Shown here in pieces: positions 14,150 to 21,245 of a DNA stretch of 23,545 bases (the first letter of the stretch is position 1; each line of letters begins with the position of its first letter). Below the pieces are notes generated by a model that was given only the letters and a program-made list of their open reading frames with translations, had not been told where the DNA came from and did no database searches. Source of the stretch: Nocardioidaceae bacterium (GTDB lineage: Bacteria; Actinomycetota; Actinomycetes; Propionibacteriales; Nocardioidaceae). A program made the position numbers and the translations under genes. The stretch lies in NCBI GenBank assembly GCA_013696365.1, contig JACCYS010000179.1, forward strand, positions 1 through 23,545, given 5' to 3'.

Positions 14150-14542
14150 GTGGCACGCGTCAAGCGTTCCGTCAGCGCCGCCAAGAAGCGTCGCGAGACC
14201 CTCGAGCGGGCAGCCGGCTATCGCGGCCAGCGCTCCCGGCTCTATCGCAAGGCCAAGGAGCAGGTCACCCATTCGCTGCAGTACAGCTATCGTGACCGTC
14301 GGGCCCGCAAGGGCGACTTTCGGCGGCTGTGGATCCAGCGAATCAACGCCGCCGCGCGCAGCCACGGCATGACCTACAACCGCTTCATCCAGGGGCTGCG
14401 CGGCGCCGGCGTCGAGGTCGACCGCAAGGTGCTGGCTGATCTGGCTGTGACCGATCCCGGTGCCTTTGCCGCGCTGGTGGAGGTTGCCAAGCAGTCGCTG
14501 CCGAGCGACGTCAACGCCCCGCGGGCGGACGAGGCCGCCTGA
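14150..14542 (+). CDS. rplT: 50S ribosomal protein L20
   Basis: Primary 23S rRNA-binding protein needed early in large-subunit assembly; in some bacteria it represses its own operon through a leader RNA. The 130-residue product has the family N terminus ARVKRSVSAAKKRRETLERAAGYRGQRSRLYRKAKEQV and the globular part with WIQRINAAARSHGMTYNRFIQGL. GTG 14150 is preceded by GAAGGAG (14136-14142). The C-terminal extension after about residue 118 is acidic and Ala-rich, slightly longer than the usual 117-120 residues. It is the last gene of the infC group before the RNA methyltransferase 26 bases on. Confidence 0.98.
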   Translation: MARVKRSVSAAKKRRETLERAAGYRGQRSRLYRKAKEQVTHSLQYSYRDRRARKGDFRRLWIQRINAAARSHGMTYNRFIQGLRGAGVEVDRKVLADLAVTDPGAFAALVEVAKQSLPSDVNAPRADEAA

Positions 14543-14568
14543 GCCGGTCAGCCGACGACCCAGCCGCC

Positions 14569-15420
14569 GTGGCCATGACGGTCCGTTCGGGCAGGATCAC
14601 CCGGGCCAGTCGGCTGCGTGAGCGCCGTGGCCGTCAGCAACAACGCCGCTTCCTGGCGGAGGGACCGCAAGCCGTCCGCGAGGCGCTTGCTTGCGGCGAG
14701 TCGCCGGTGGAGGTTTTCGGCACCGGTGCCGCCGCACGCCGGCACCCGGAGCTGCCCAGGATGGCGGCTGACGCCGGTGTGCCGTGGACGGAGATCGGCG
14801 ACGACGTCGTCGCGGCGCTCGCCGACTCGGTCACCCCGCAGGGGGTGCTGGCGGTCTGTCGTTTCCTCGACCGGCCGCTCGCCGACGTGCTGCTCGCCGG
14901 CAGTCGGCTGGTGCTTATCGGCGCCGACGTGCGGGACCCCGGCAACGCTGGCACGCTGCTGCGCTGTGCGGACGCCGCCGGTGCGGACGCTGCGGTCGTC
15001 GCCGGGACCAGCGTCGACCCGTACAACCCGAAAGCCGTGCGCGCCAGCGCCGGATCGCTGTTCCATCTGCCGCTGGCGGTGGACCAGGACATCGACCGGA
15101 CGGTGGCCGCCGCACGGTCGGCCGGTCTGCAGGTGCTGGCCGCCGACGGTGCCGGGGAAGTCCTGCTGGACGACGCCGAGCGGCGCGGGCTGCTGGCCCG
15201 CCCGACGGCTTGGCTGGTAGGCAACGAGGCGCGCGGCCTGTCACCAGAGCTGCGGGCGTTGGCCGACGAGACGGTCGCCGTACCGCTGTATGGCCGGGCC
15301 GAGAGCCTGAACCTCGCCGCCGCCGCCGCCGTCTGCTTGTACGCATCGGCGCGGGTGCAGCGCGCCTCGCCGTCCCGATCCGCGGCGCACGACTCGACGC
15401 CGCCGCCCGCCCGTCGATAA
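14569..15420 (+). CDS. SpoU/TrmH-family RNA 2'-O-methyltransferase
   Basis: SAM-dependent SPOUT methyltransferase, probably acting on the 2'-OH of an rRNA nucleotide. The 283-residue product has an N-terminal substrate-binding domain (about 10-100) and the trefoil-knot catalytic domain. Motif 1 is DPGNAGTLLRCADAAG at 123-138 (N126, R132), motif 2 WLVGNEARGLSPEL at 215-228 and motif 3 VPLYGRAESLNLAAAAA at about 238-254. Mycobacterium tuberculosis has the corresponding gene, annotated tsnR, at the same place after rplT. The exact target nucleotide cannot be read from sequence. GTG 14569 and ATG 14575 are both possible starts. A Ser/Pro/Arg-rich tail after residue 262 looks disordered. The family is certain, the substrate not. 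Confidence 0.92.
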   Translation: MAMTVRSGRITRASRLRERRGRQQQRRFLAEGPQAVREALACGESPVEVFGTGAAARRHPELPRMAADAGVPWTEIGDDVVAALADSVTPQGVLAVCRFLDRPLADVLLAGSRLVLIGADVRDPGNAGTLLRCADAAGADAAVVAGTSVDPYNPKAVRASAGSLFHLPLAVDQDIDRTVAAARSAGLQVLAADGAGEVLLDDAERRGLLARPTAWLVGNEARGLSPELRALADETVAVPLYGRAESLNLAAAAAVCLYASARVQRASPSRSAAHDSTPPPARR

Positions 15421-15445
15421 TCTGCGCACCGATCAAGGGGGCAGC

Positions 15446-16543
15446 GTGCAGACTCCGCATCGCGGCGATGGGCAGCACTTCGGTGACGATCTTGCCGACG
15501 GGTTGGTCGTCGCCGGCCCCGATCGGCTGGTGCTGCACCTGAACACCGCCGCCACCCGCATGCTGGGAGTCGATCGAGAGCAGTCGATGGGTCGGCCGCT
15601 GGCCGACGTGATCACGCTGGACGATTTGGGCGGCTGCACCTGGTACGACGCGATACGCCCCTACGACGGGATCGAAACCCGCAGTCGGCTGGTCGAGAGT
15701 GCGTGGTTTCGACCGGACGGCCGGGAGGTGCTGGTCACCGGCGGCCTGGTGCGTGAGCGCCCGCTGGGACCGGTGGTCCGGGTGAGCGTGTCGATGCGCG
15801 CAGTGCGTCAGCGCGAGCAGTTGGACCGCCGGCACTCCGACCTCGTGGCCACCGTTGCGCACGAGTTGCGTTCCCCGCTGACCGGGGTCAAGGGTTTCAC
15901 CGCCACCCTGCTCGCCAAATGGGACAGGTTCTCCGAGCAGCAGCGCCGACTGATGTTGGAGACCGTCGACGCCGAGGCCGACCGGTTGGGGCGTCTGATC
16001 ACCGACCTGCTCGATACCGCCCGCATCGACGCCGGTCGGCTGACTCTGCGAATCGGTCCGGTCGATGTGGCTGGCCTGTGCGGTCGGGTGGCGGACAGCG
16101 TGTCTGCTGCCAGCACGGCCACCCCCACATCCGGCGCGCCAGTGCTCGACGTGCCAGCCGACCTGCCGGAGATCTGGGGCGATGCGGACAAGCTCAGCCA
16201 GGTCATGACGAACCTGGTGGAGAACGCGCAACGGCACGGCCGCGGCGAGGTCTTAGTATCCGGGTTCGCTGAGCCCGCAGCAGACGGCACCGCCGGGGTT
16301 GCCGTGCTGGTCGACGACGACGGCGACGGCATCCCCGAGGGGCTGCGCGACCGGGTTTTCAACCGCTTCTGGCACACCGGCGGACCGAACGGCAGCGGTT
16401 TGGGGCTCTACATCGTGCGCGGACTGGTGGAGGCGCACAACGGCGAGGTGTCCATCTTGTCCAGCCCGACCGGGGGTGCACGAATAAGGATTTGGCTGCC
16501 CGTCGCAGAGCCGGAGACACTGAGGAGCGGGCCGACTTTCTAG
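15446..16543 (+). CDS. PAS-domain sensor histidine kinase (orphan)
   Basis: A 365-residue cytosolic-type sensor kinase without transmembrane helices. A PAS-like sensing domain spans about 12-120. HisKA carries the phospho-acceptor H139 in VATVAHELRSPLTG. The HATPase domain has the N box NLVENAQRHG (257-266), G1 DDDGDGIPE (290-298) and G2 GSGLGLYIV (316-324). All catalytic motifs look intact. No response regulator gene is nearby, so the partner must be elsewhere. A sensor kinase between the SpoU methyltransferase and pheS also occurs in Streptomyces (SCO1596 region, from memory), so the placement is conserved. GTG 15446 is preceded by AAGGGGG. It contains one TTA leucine codon (residue 270, 16253-16255). 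The signal is unknown. Confidence 0.92.
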   Translation: MQTPHRGDGQHFGDDLADGLVVAGPDRLVLHLNTAATRMLGVDREQSMGRPLADVITLDDLGGCTWYDAIRPYDGIETRSRLVESAWFRPDGREVLVTGGLVRERPLGPVVRVSVSMRAVRQREQLDRRHSDLVATVAHELRSPLTGVKGFTATLLAKWDRFSEQQRRLMLETVDAEADRLGRLITDLLDTARIDAGRLTLRIGPVDVAGLCGRVADSVSAASTATPTSGAPVLDVPADLPEIWGDADKLSQVMTNLVENAQRHGRGEVLVSGFAEPAADGTAGVAVLVDDDGDGIPEGLRDRVFNRFWHTGGPNGSGLGLYIVRGLVEAHNGEVSILSSPTGGARIRIWLPVAEPETLRSGPTF

Positions 16544-16559
16544 ACTGCGCCCGGCAGTC
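16541..16559 (+). promoter_or_regulatory. Possible -10 (TAGACT) overlapping a 6-bp hairpin upstream of pheS
   Basis: The kinase stop codon is the start of TAGACT (16541-16546), a plausible actinobacterial -10 for pheST about 52 bases before its ATG. The same spot holds GACTGC (16543-16548) and GCAGTC (16554-16559), a perfect inverted repeat around GCCCG. No T tract follows, so it is not a normal terminator. It may be chance or a promoter with an overlapping operator. Confidence 0.28.
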
Positions 16560-16597
16560 GGCAGCGACAGCACCCGAGCGAGCAGGAAAGGCGGCAG

Positions 16598-17701
16598 ATG
16601 TCCGGCCCGAACAGTGACTACGACCCGGTCGAGGTCACCCCGCTGCGGGCCGATCAGGTCGCGCACATGCGTGACACCGCCCTAAGGGCTGTGGCTGCAG
16701 CTGGGGATCTCGATCAGCTGAAGCGGGCCCGCCTGGAACATGCCGGTGATCGAAGCCCGCTGGCGCTGGCCAACCGCGAGATCGGCGCCCTCCCGCCGCA
16801 CGCCCGCAAGGAGGCCGGCCAGCGGGTCGGCGCCGCCCGCGGGGACGTCGCGGCCGCTCTCACCGAGCGCACCGAGGTGCTGCAGGCCGAGCGTGAGGCG
16901 CGCATCCTCGTCGACGAGGCGGTGGACGTCACGCTGCCGTACGACCGTGAGCCGGTCGGTGCGCGGCACCCGGTGACCACGCTGGCCGAACGCATCGGCG
17001 ATGCGTTCGTTGCGATGGGCTGGGAGATCGCCGAGGGTCCCGAGGTGGAGGCGGAGTGGCTCAACTTCGACGCGCTCAACATCGGCCCCGACCACCCCGC
17101 CCGCACCATGCAGGACACCTTTTTCCTGGAGCCCGCCGACGCGCACATCGTGCTGCGCACGCACACCTCACCGGTGCAGGCACGCACGATGCTGTCACGT
17201 CGGCCGCCGATCTACGTGATCTGCCCGGGCCGCACCTTCCGCACCGACGAGCTGGACGCCACCCACACCCCGGTGTTCCACCAGGTTGAGGGGCTCGCCG
17301 TCGACCGCGGTCTAAGCATGGGTCACCTGAAGGGCACGCTGGATCACTTCGCCGAGGCGATGTTTGGTGCAGGTATCGACACCCGCTTCCGGCCGGCGTA
17401 CTTCCCGTTCACCGAGCCCAGCGCCGAGGTCGACCTGCGCTGCTTCGTCTGCCGGGGGGACGAGCCCGCGGTCCACACCTGTCGCACCTGCCGGGGTGAG
17501 GGCTGGATCGAGTGGGGCGGCTGCGGTGTGGTCAACCCCCGGGTGCTGGTGGCCTGCGGGGTCGACCCGGACGATTTCACCGGCTTCGCATTCGGGATGG
17601 GCATCGACCGCACCCTGATGTTCCGGCACGGCATCGCCGACATGCGTCACCTGGTCGAGGGCGACGTCCGCTTCACCCAGGCCTTCGGGGTGGAGGTCTG
17701 A
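16598..17701 (+). CDS. pheS: Phenylalanyl-tRNA synthetase alpha subunit
   Basis: Catalytic subunit of the (alpha-beta)2 enzyme that charges tRNA-Phe. The 367-residue protein has the N-terminal coiled-coil arm (about 20-105) and the class II core: HPARTMQDTFFL at 166-177, LRTHTSPVQARTM at 186-198, GRTFRTDELDATHTPVFHQVEG at about 211-232, FPFTEPSAEVD at 269-279 and the motif 3 region GFAFGMGIDRTLMFRHGI at 329-346. A cysteine-rich insertion (C282, C285, C295, C298) sits before GWIEWGGCG, as in other PheS proteins with a CxxC pair. ATG 16598 is preceded by GGAAAGGCGG. Its stop TGA shares one base with the pheT ATG, so the two subunits are translationally coupled. Confidence 0.97.
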   Translation: MSGPNSDYDPVEVTPLRADQVAHMRDTALRAVAAAGDLDQLKRARLEHAGDRSPLALANREIGALPPHARKEAGQRVGAARGDVAAALTERTEVLQAEREARILVDEAVDVTLPYDREPVGARHPVTTLAERIGDAFVAMGWEIAEGPEVEAEWLNFDALNIGPDHPARTMQDTFFLEPADAHIVLRTHTSPVQARTMLSRRPPIYVICPGRTFRTDELDATHTPVFHQVEGLAVDRGLSMGHLKGTLDHFAEAMFGAGIDTRFRPAYFPFTEPSAEVDLRCFVCRGDEPAVHTCRTCRGEGWIEWGGCGVVNPRVLVACGVDPDDFTGFAFGMGIDRTLMFRHGIADMRHLVEGDVRFTQAFGVEV

Positions 17702-20193
17702 TGCGGGTCCCCCTCTCCTGGCTGCGCGAGCACGTCGACCTGCCCCGCGGGCTGTCCGCCGCCGAGCTGGCGGCCCGGCTGACCGCGCTGGGGCTCAAGC
17801 TCGAGGCGCTGACCTCGCCGGGCAGCGACGTGTCCGGACCGCTCGTCGTCGGTCGGGTGCTCAGCGCCGACACCGAGACGCACTCCAACGGCAAGTTGAT
17901 CCAGTGGTGCCGGGTCGACGTCGGACCCGAGCACAACGACGGCGATGGCCGGGGCATCGTCTGCGGCGCACACAACTTCGGCGTGGGTGACCTCGTGGTG
18001 GTGGCGCTGCCGGGCACGGTGCTGCCGGGTGGTTTCGCCATCGGTGCCCGCAAGACCTACGGACACATCTCCGACGGGATGATCTGCTCCGCGCTCGAGC
18101 TGGGCCTGGGCGACGACCACACCGGCATCATCGTGCTCGCGCCGGCGCAGGCCGAGCCCGGCGAGGACGCCGCCGGCGTGCTGCACCTGCGCGACGACGT
18201 GATCGAGTTCGAGATCAACCCGGACCGTGCCTACGCCCTGTCCGTCCGCGGGGTCGCCCGCGACGCCGCGCTGGGTTGTGACGCCGCCTACCGCGACCCG
18301 GCCGGGCTCACCGTCGACCCTGGCCCGGGCGGGTCGTACCCGGTGGTCGTCGAGGACACCGCAGCCTGTCCGGTGTTCGTCACCCGAACGGTGAGCGGCT
18401 TCGACCCGGCAGCGCCGACACCACGGTGGCTGGCCCGCCGCATCCAGCTGGTCGGGATGCGCCCGATCAGCCTGGCGGTCGACGTCACCAACTATGTGAT
18501 GCTCGAGCTCGGCCAGCCGATCCACGGCTACGACCGGGACCGGCTGCAGGGCCCGATCGTCGTCCGCCGCGCTCGGCCGGGCGAGACGCTGCGGACTCTG
18601 GACGGCGCCGAGCGCACCCTGGAGTCCGAGGACCTGCTGATCACCGACGACCGTGGGCCGATCGGGATGGCGGGGGTGATGGGTGGCGAGGCGACCGAGA
18701 TTCGCGCCGACACCACCGCCGTGGTTATCGAGGCTGCGCACTTCGCGCCGGTGCGGATCGCTCGCACCGCTCGCCGGCACCGGCTGATCTCCGAGGCCTC
18801 CCGCCGCTTCGAGCGCGGCGCGGACCCGCTGTTGCCGCAGGCGGCTGCCCAACGCGTCGCCGACCTGCTGGTCGAGCTCGGCGGCGGGGTCGTCGAGCCC
18901 GGCGTGACCGTCGTCGGCACTGCGCCGGCGCAGCCCGAGATCGGGATGGCCGTGGACCTGCCCGCGCGGATCACCGGCATCGACATCGACGCGGCGCAGG
19001 TGGTGGCAGCCCTGCGCGCGGTCGGGTGCACCGTGCCGGTGACCGACAAGCCGATGCTGAGCGCGCTGCCGCCGTCGTGGCGTCCCGACATCACCGACCC
19101 GTACGACCTGGTCGAGGAGGTGGCTCGCGTCGTCGGCTACGACCGAGTTCCCTCCGTACTGCCGGTGGCTCCCGCCGGACGCGGCCGCACCACCGCTCAG
19201 CGGCTGCGTCGCCGAATCGGCCAGCTGCTCGCCGGCGCAGGGTGCACCGAGGTCATCGCCTACCCGTTCGTGGGGACGGCCGACCTGGACGCGCTCGGGC
19301 TGCCCGCCGACGACCCTCGCCGCCGGACGATCCGGCTGGTCAACCCGCTGTCGACCCGTGAGCCGCTGCTGCACACCACCCTGGCGGCGGCGCTGCTCGG
19401 TGCCGCCGCCCGCAACACCGGTCGGGGCCAGCAGTCGCTGTCGCTCAGTCTGGTCGCGCCGGTGTTCCTGCCCGCCGCCGACCCGGCACCAGCCGCCCCG
19501 GTGCCGCATGTCGACCGGCGTCCGACCGACAACGAGCTGAAGGGTCTCGACAACGCCCTCCCGACGCAGCCCCGGCACCTGGCGGTACTGCTCAGTGGTG
19601 ACCGCAGCCCCGCCGGCTGGTGGGGACCCGCCACGCCCGCCGGCTGGGCCGACGCGATCACCGTCGTACGCACCGTTGCCACCGGTCTCGGGCTCGTGGT
19701 CGAGGTGCGCCAGGCTGCGCTCGCACCGTGGCACCCCGGTCGCTGTGCGCAGGTGCTGCTCGACGGTGCGGTCGTCGGACACGCCGGTGAGCTGCACCCC
19801 TCGGTCTGCGCCGCGTATGGGGTGGCTCCACGTACTGCCTATGCCGAGGTGGACCTGGACCTGCTGGTGGACGCGGCGGCGGAGGTCACACCCGCACCGG
19901 TGTTCTCCACCATGCCGGTGGCCAAGGAGGACGTCGCGCTGGTTGTCGACGAGCAGGTGCCGGTGGCCGACGTAGCCGACGCCCTGCGCGCCGGTGCAGG
20001 TGAACTGCTGGAGTCGGTGCGGCTGTTCGACGTCTACCGCGGGGACCCGGTGCCCGTGGGCCGCAAGTCGCTGGCGTTCGCGCTGCGCTTCCGGGCGCCC
20101 GACCGTACCCTGACCGAGCACGAGACGGTGCAGGCACGTGCGGCCGCGGTCGCCGAGGCGGCCGCCCGTACTGGTGCGGAGCAGCGCTCGTGA
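17701..20193 (+). CDS. pheT: Phenylalanyl-tRNA synthetase beta subunit
   Basis: Large subunit (830 residues, normal length) that binds tRNA-Phe and edits mischarged Tyr-tRNA. Domain order: the start MRVPLSWLREHVDL, an EMAP-type tRNA-binding domain (about 45-150, with SNGKLIQWCRVDVG and ISDGMICSALELGLG), the B3/B4 editing domain (about 210-395), the B5 domain ending in RPDITDPYDLVEEV (461-474, acidic Mg-site residues), the catalytic-like core, and a C-terminal FDX-ACB anticodon-binding domain (about 735-828, FSTMPVAKEDVALVVDE onward). ATG 17701 shares its A with the pheS stop. The frame is open further upstream only through pheS. The stop overlaps the GTG of the dehydrogenase gene. Confidence 0.97.
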   Translation: MRVPLSWLREHVDLPRGLSAAELAARLTALGLKLEALTSPGSDVSGPLVVGRVLSADTETHSNGKLIQWCRVDVGPEHNDGDGRGIVCGAHNFGVGDLVVVALPGTVLPGGFAIGARKTYGHISDGMICSALELGLGDDHTGIIVLAPAQAEPGEDAAGVLHLRDDVIEFEINPDRAYALSVRGVARDAALGCDAAYRDPAGLTVDPGPGGSYPVVVEDTAACPVFVTRTVSGFDPAAPTPRWLARRIQLVGMRPISLAVDVTNYVMLELGQPIHGYDRDRLQGPIVVRRARPGETLRTLDGAERTLESEDLLITDDRGPIGMAGVMGGEATEIRADTTAVVIEAAHFAPVRIARTARRHRLISEASRRFERGADPLLPQAAAQRVADLLVELGGGVVEPGVTVVGTAPAQPEIGMAVDLPARITGIDIDAAQVVAALRAVGCTVPVTDKPMLSALPPSWRPDITDPYDLVEEVARVVGYDRVPSVLPVAPAGRGRTTAQRLRRRIGQLLAGAGCTEVIAYPFVGTADLDALGLPADDPRRRTIRLVNPLSTREPLLHTTLAAALLGAAARNTGRGQQSLSLSLVAPVFLPAADPAPAAPVPHVDRRPTDNELKGLDNALPTQPRHLAVLLSGDRSPAGWWGPATPAGWADAITVVRTVATGLGLVVEVRQAALAPWHPGRCAQVLLDGAVVGHAGELHPSVCAAYGVAPRTAYAEVDLDLLVDAAAEVTPAPVFSTMPVAKEDVALVVDEQVPVADVADALRAGAGELLESVRLFDVYRGDPVPVGRKSLAFALRFRAPDRTLTEHETVQARAAAVAEAAARTGAEQRS

Positions 20194-21032
20194 GCGGCGC
20201 CCGACTGGTCGCTCCGGACGACCTGGACGGCCTGGTCGTCCTCGTCACCGGTGGTGGCCGGGGGATCGGCCGAGCTCTGGTCGAGGGGCTTGCCGCCCGC
20301 GGGGCTGCCGTCGGCCTGTGCGCGCGAAGTGCCGGTCAGGTCGCCGAGGTTGTTGCCGCGGTCGAAGCCGCCGGGGGCCGCTGTGTCGGGGTGTCCGGTG
20401 ACGTGACGAACGACGACGAGGTGCACCAGGTGGTGCACGCGGTGGCCGACCAGCTGGGGCCGATCGATGTCGTGGTGTGCAACGCCGGCGCGATCGACCC
20501 GGCAGAGACCGACCCGTGGCGGGCAGACCTGGACGCCTGGTGGCGGGTGCTGGAGGTCAACGTGCTGGGCACCCAGCGGGTGCTGCAGGCGGTGGTGCCG
20601 GGGATGATCGAGCGTGGCGGCGGCCGGGTGATCGGCTTGACGTCCGGGATGGCGCTGCGCGACGTGCCCGACTACAGCGCCTACTGCGTGAGCAAGACAG
20701 CTCTGCTGCGGCTGTCCGGCGCCTACAGCGAGGCCGGCCGCGAGCACGGGCTGGCGGTTTTCGACATTGCACCTGGGGTGGTGCGCACCGCGATGACCGC
20801 CGGCATGCCGGTGATGGCCGGCCGCGAGCAGTGGACCGACCCCGACCTGGTCGTCGACCTGGTGGCCAACGCGAGCTCGGGGGCCCTCGACCATCTCAGC
20901 GGATGCTTCCTGCGCGCTGGTGCCGACGACCCGGCCGCGCTGCGGGCCGAGGTCGGAGAGCGGATGGCGGCCGACTCGGCCGCGCGCCGGCTGGGGCTGC
21001 GCCCGTACGGCGACGACGACCCCCTCGCCTGA
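20190..21032 (+). CDS. Short-chain dehydrogenase/reductase (SDR)
   Basis: A 280-residue classical SDR. The cofactor-binding TGGGRGIG is at 20-27, NAG at 98-100, and the catalytic set is S152, Y165 and K169 (YCVSK), correctly spaced. The residue after the second beta strand (CARSAGQ, about 44-50) with its Arg would suit NADP, but this is a guess. The substrate is unknown; nothing nearby points to a pathway. Its GTG overlaps the pheT stop (GTGA), so it is translated from the phe transcript. In many Actinobacteria argC follows pheT, so the position is somewhat unusual. The C-terminal 30 residues (GERMAADSAARRLGLRPYGDDD) extend past the usual SDR end. Family certain, role open. Confidence 0.9.
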   Translation: MSGARLVAPDDLDGLVVLVTGGGRGIGRALVEGLAARGAAVGLCARSAGQVAEVVAAVEAAGGRCVGVSGDVTNDDEVHQVVHAVADQLGPIDVVVCNAGAIDPAETDPWRADLDAWWRVLEVNVLGTQRVLQAVVPGMIERGGGRVIGLTSGMALRDVPDYSAYCVSKTALLRLSGAYSEAGREHGLAVFDIAPGVVRTAMTAGMPVMAGREQWTDPDLVVDLVANASSGALDHLSGCFLRAGADDPAALRAEVGERMAADSAARRLGLRPYGDDDPLA

Positions 21033-21090
21033 CCCCACCCTCGGGTTCCCCAGCCCCCACACCCACGCCCCCCATCTCCCACCCTCACCT
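21033..21090 (+). terminator. C-rich, G-poor tract after the dehydrogenase gene: possible Rho-loading site
   Basis: Right after the SDR stop codon, 58 bases contain 38 C but only 5 G on the transcript strand, unlike any other stretch in the window. Such C-over-G bubbles are typical of rut sites where Rho loads on untranslated RNA. No intrinsic terminator is seen before the next gene. Inferred role: ending the pheST-SDR transcript. Confidence 0.35.
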
Positions 21091-21101
21091 CGCGATCCGC
21101 G

Positions 21102-21156
21102 CATTCCGAGGGGCGTTGCGACTTGTGCGCCAGGGGTTCCCAGTCACCTCGGAATG
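21102..21156 (+). repeat. Perfect 10-bp inverted repeat before the secreted-protein gene
   Basis: CATTCCGAGG (21102-21111) and CCTCGGAATG (21147-21156) are exact reverse complements separated by 35 bases. Just inside the arms, GGCG (21112-21115) and CGCC (21128-21131) are also complementary. The right arm falls between the proposed -35 and -10 of the downstream gene, so it could be an operator pair. As RNA it could form a hairpin ending the upstream transcript. Confidence 0.6.
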
Positions 21157-21166
21157 GGCATAGGTT
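21137..21166 (+). promoter_or_regulatory. Candidate promoter for the secreted choice-of-anchor-B type gene
   Basis: TTCCCA (21137-21142, four of six against TTGACA), an 18-base spacer and TAGGTT (21161-21166) form a plausible SigA-type promoter. It would give a leader of about 70 bases ending in the strong GGAGGAAGG ribosome site. The spacer contains the right arm of the 10-bp inverted repeat. Confidence 0.38.
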
Positions 21167-21245
21167 CTTCCCCACAAACCGTCACCAGACGGTCACGGAC
21201 GAACAACCTGGTCCGCTGGCCGTCTGCCTGGAGGAAGGCATCTGG

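Noticed and set aside
17647..20121. An 824-codon open frame on the minus strand opposite pheS/pheT
   Set aside because: It is a shadow of high-GC codon bias: Arg/Gly/His-rich, no family resemblance, and pheT on the other strand is unmistakable.
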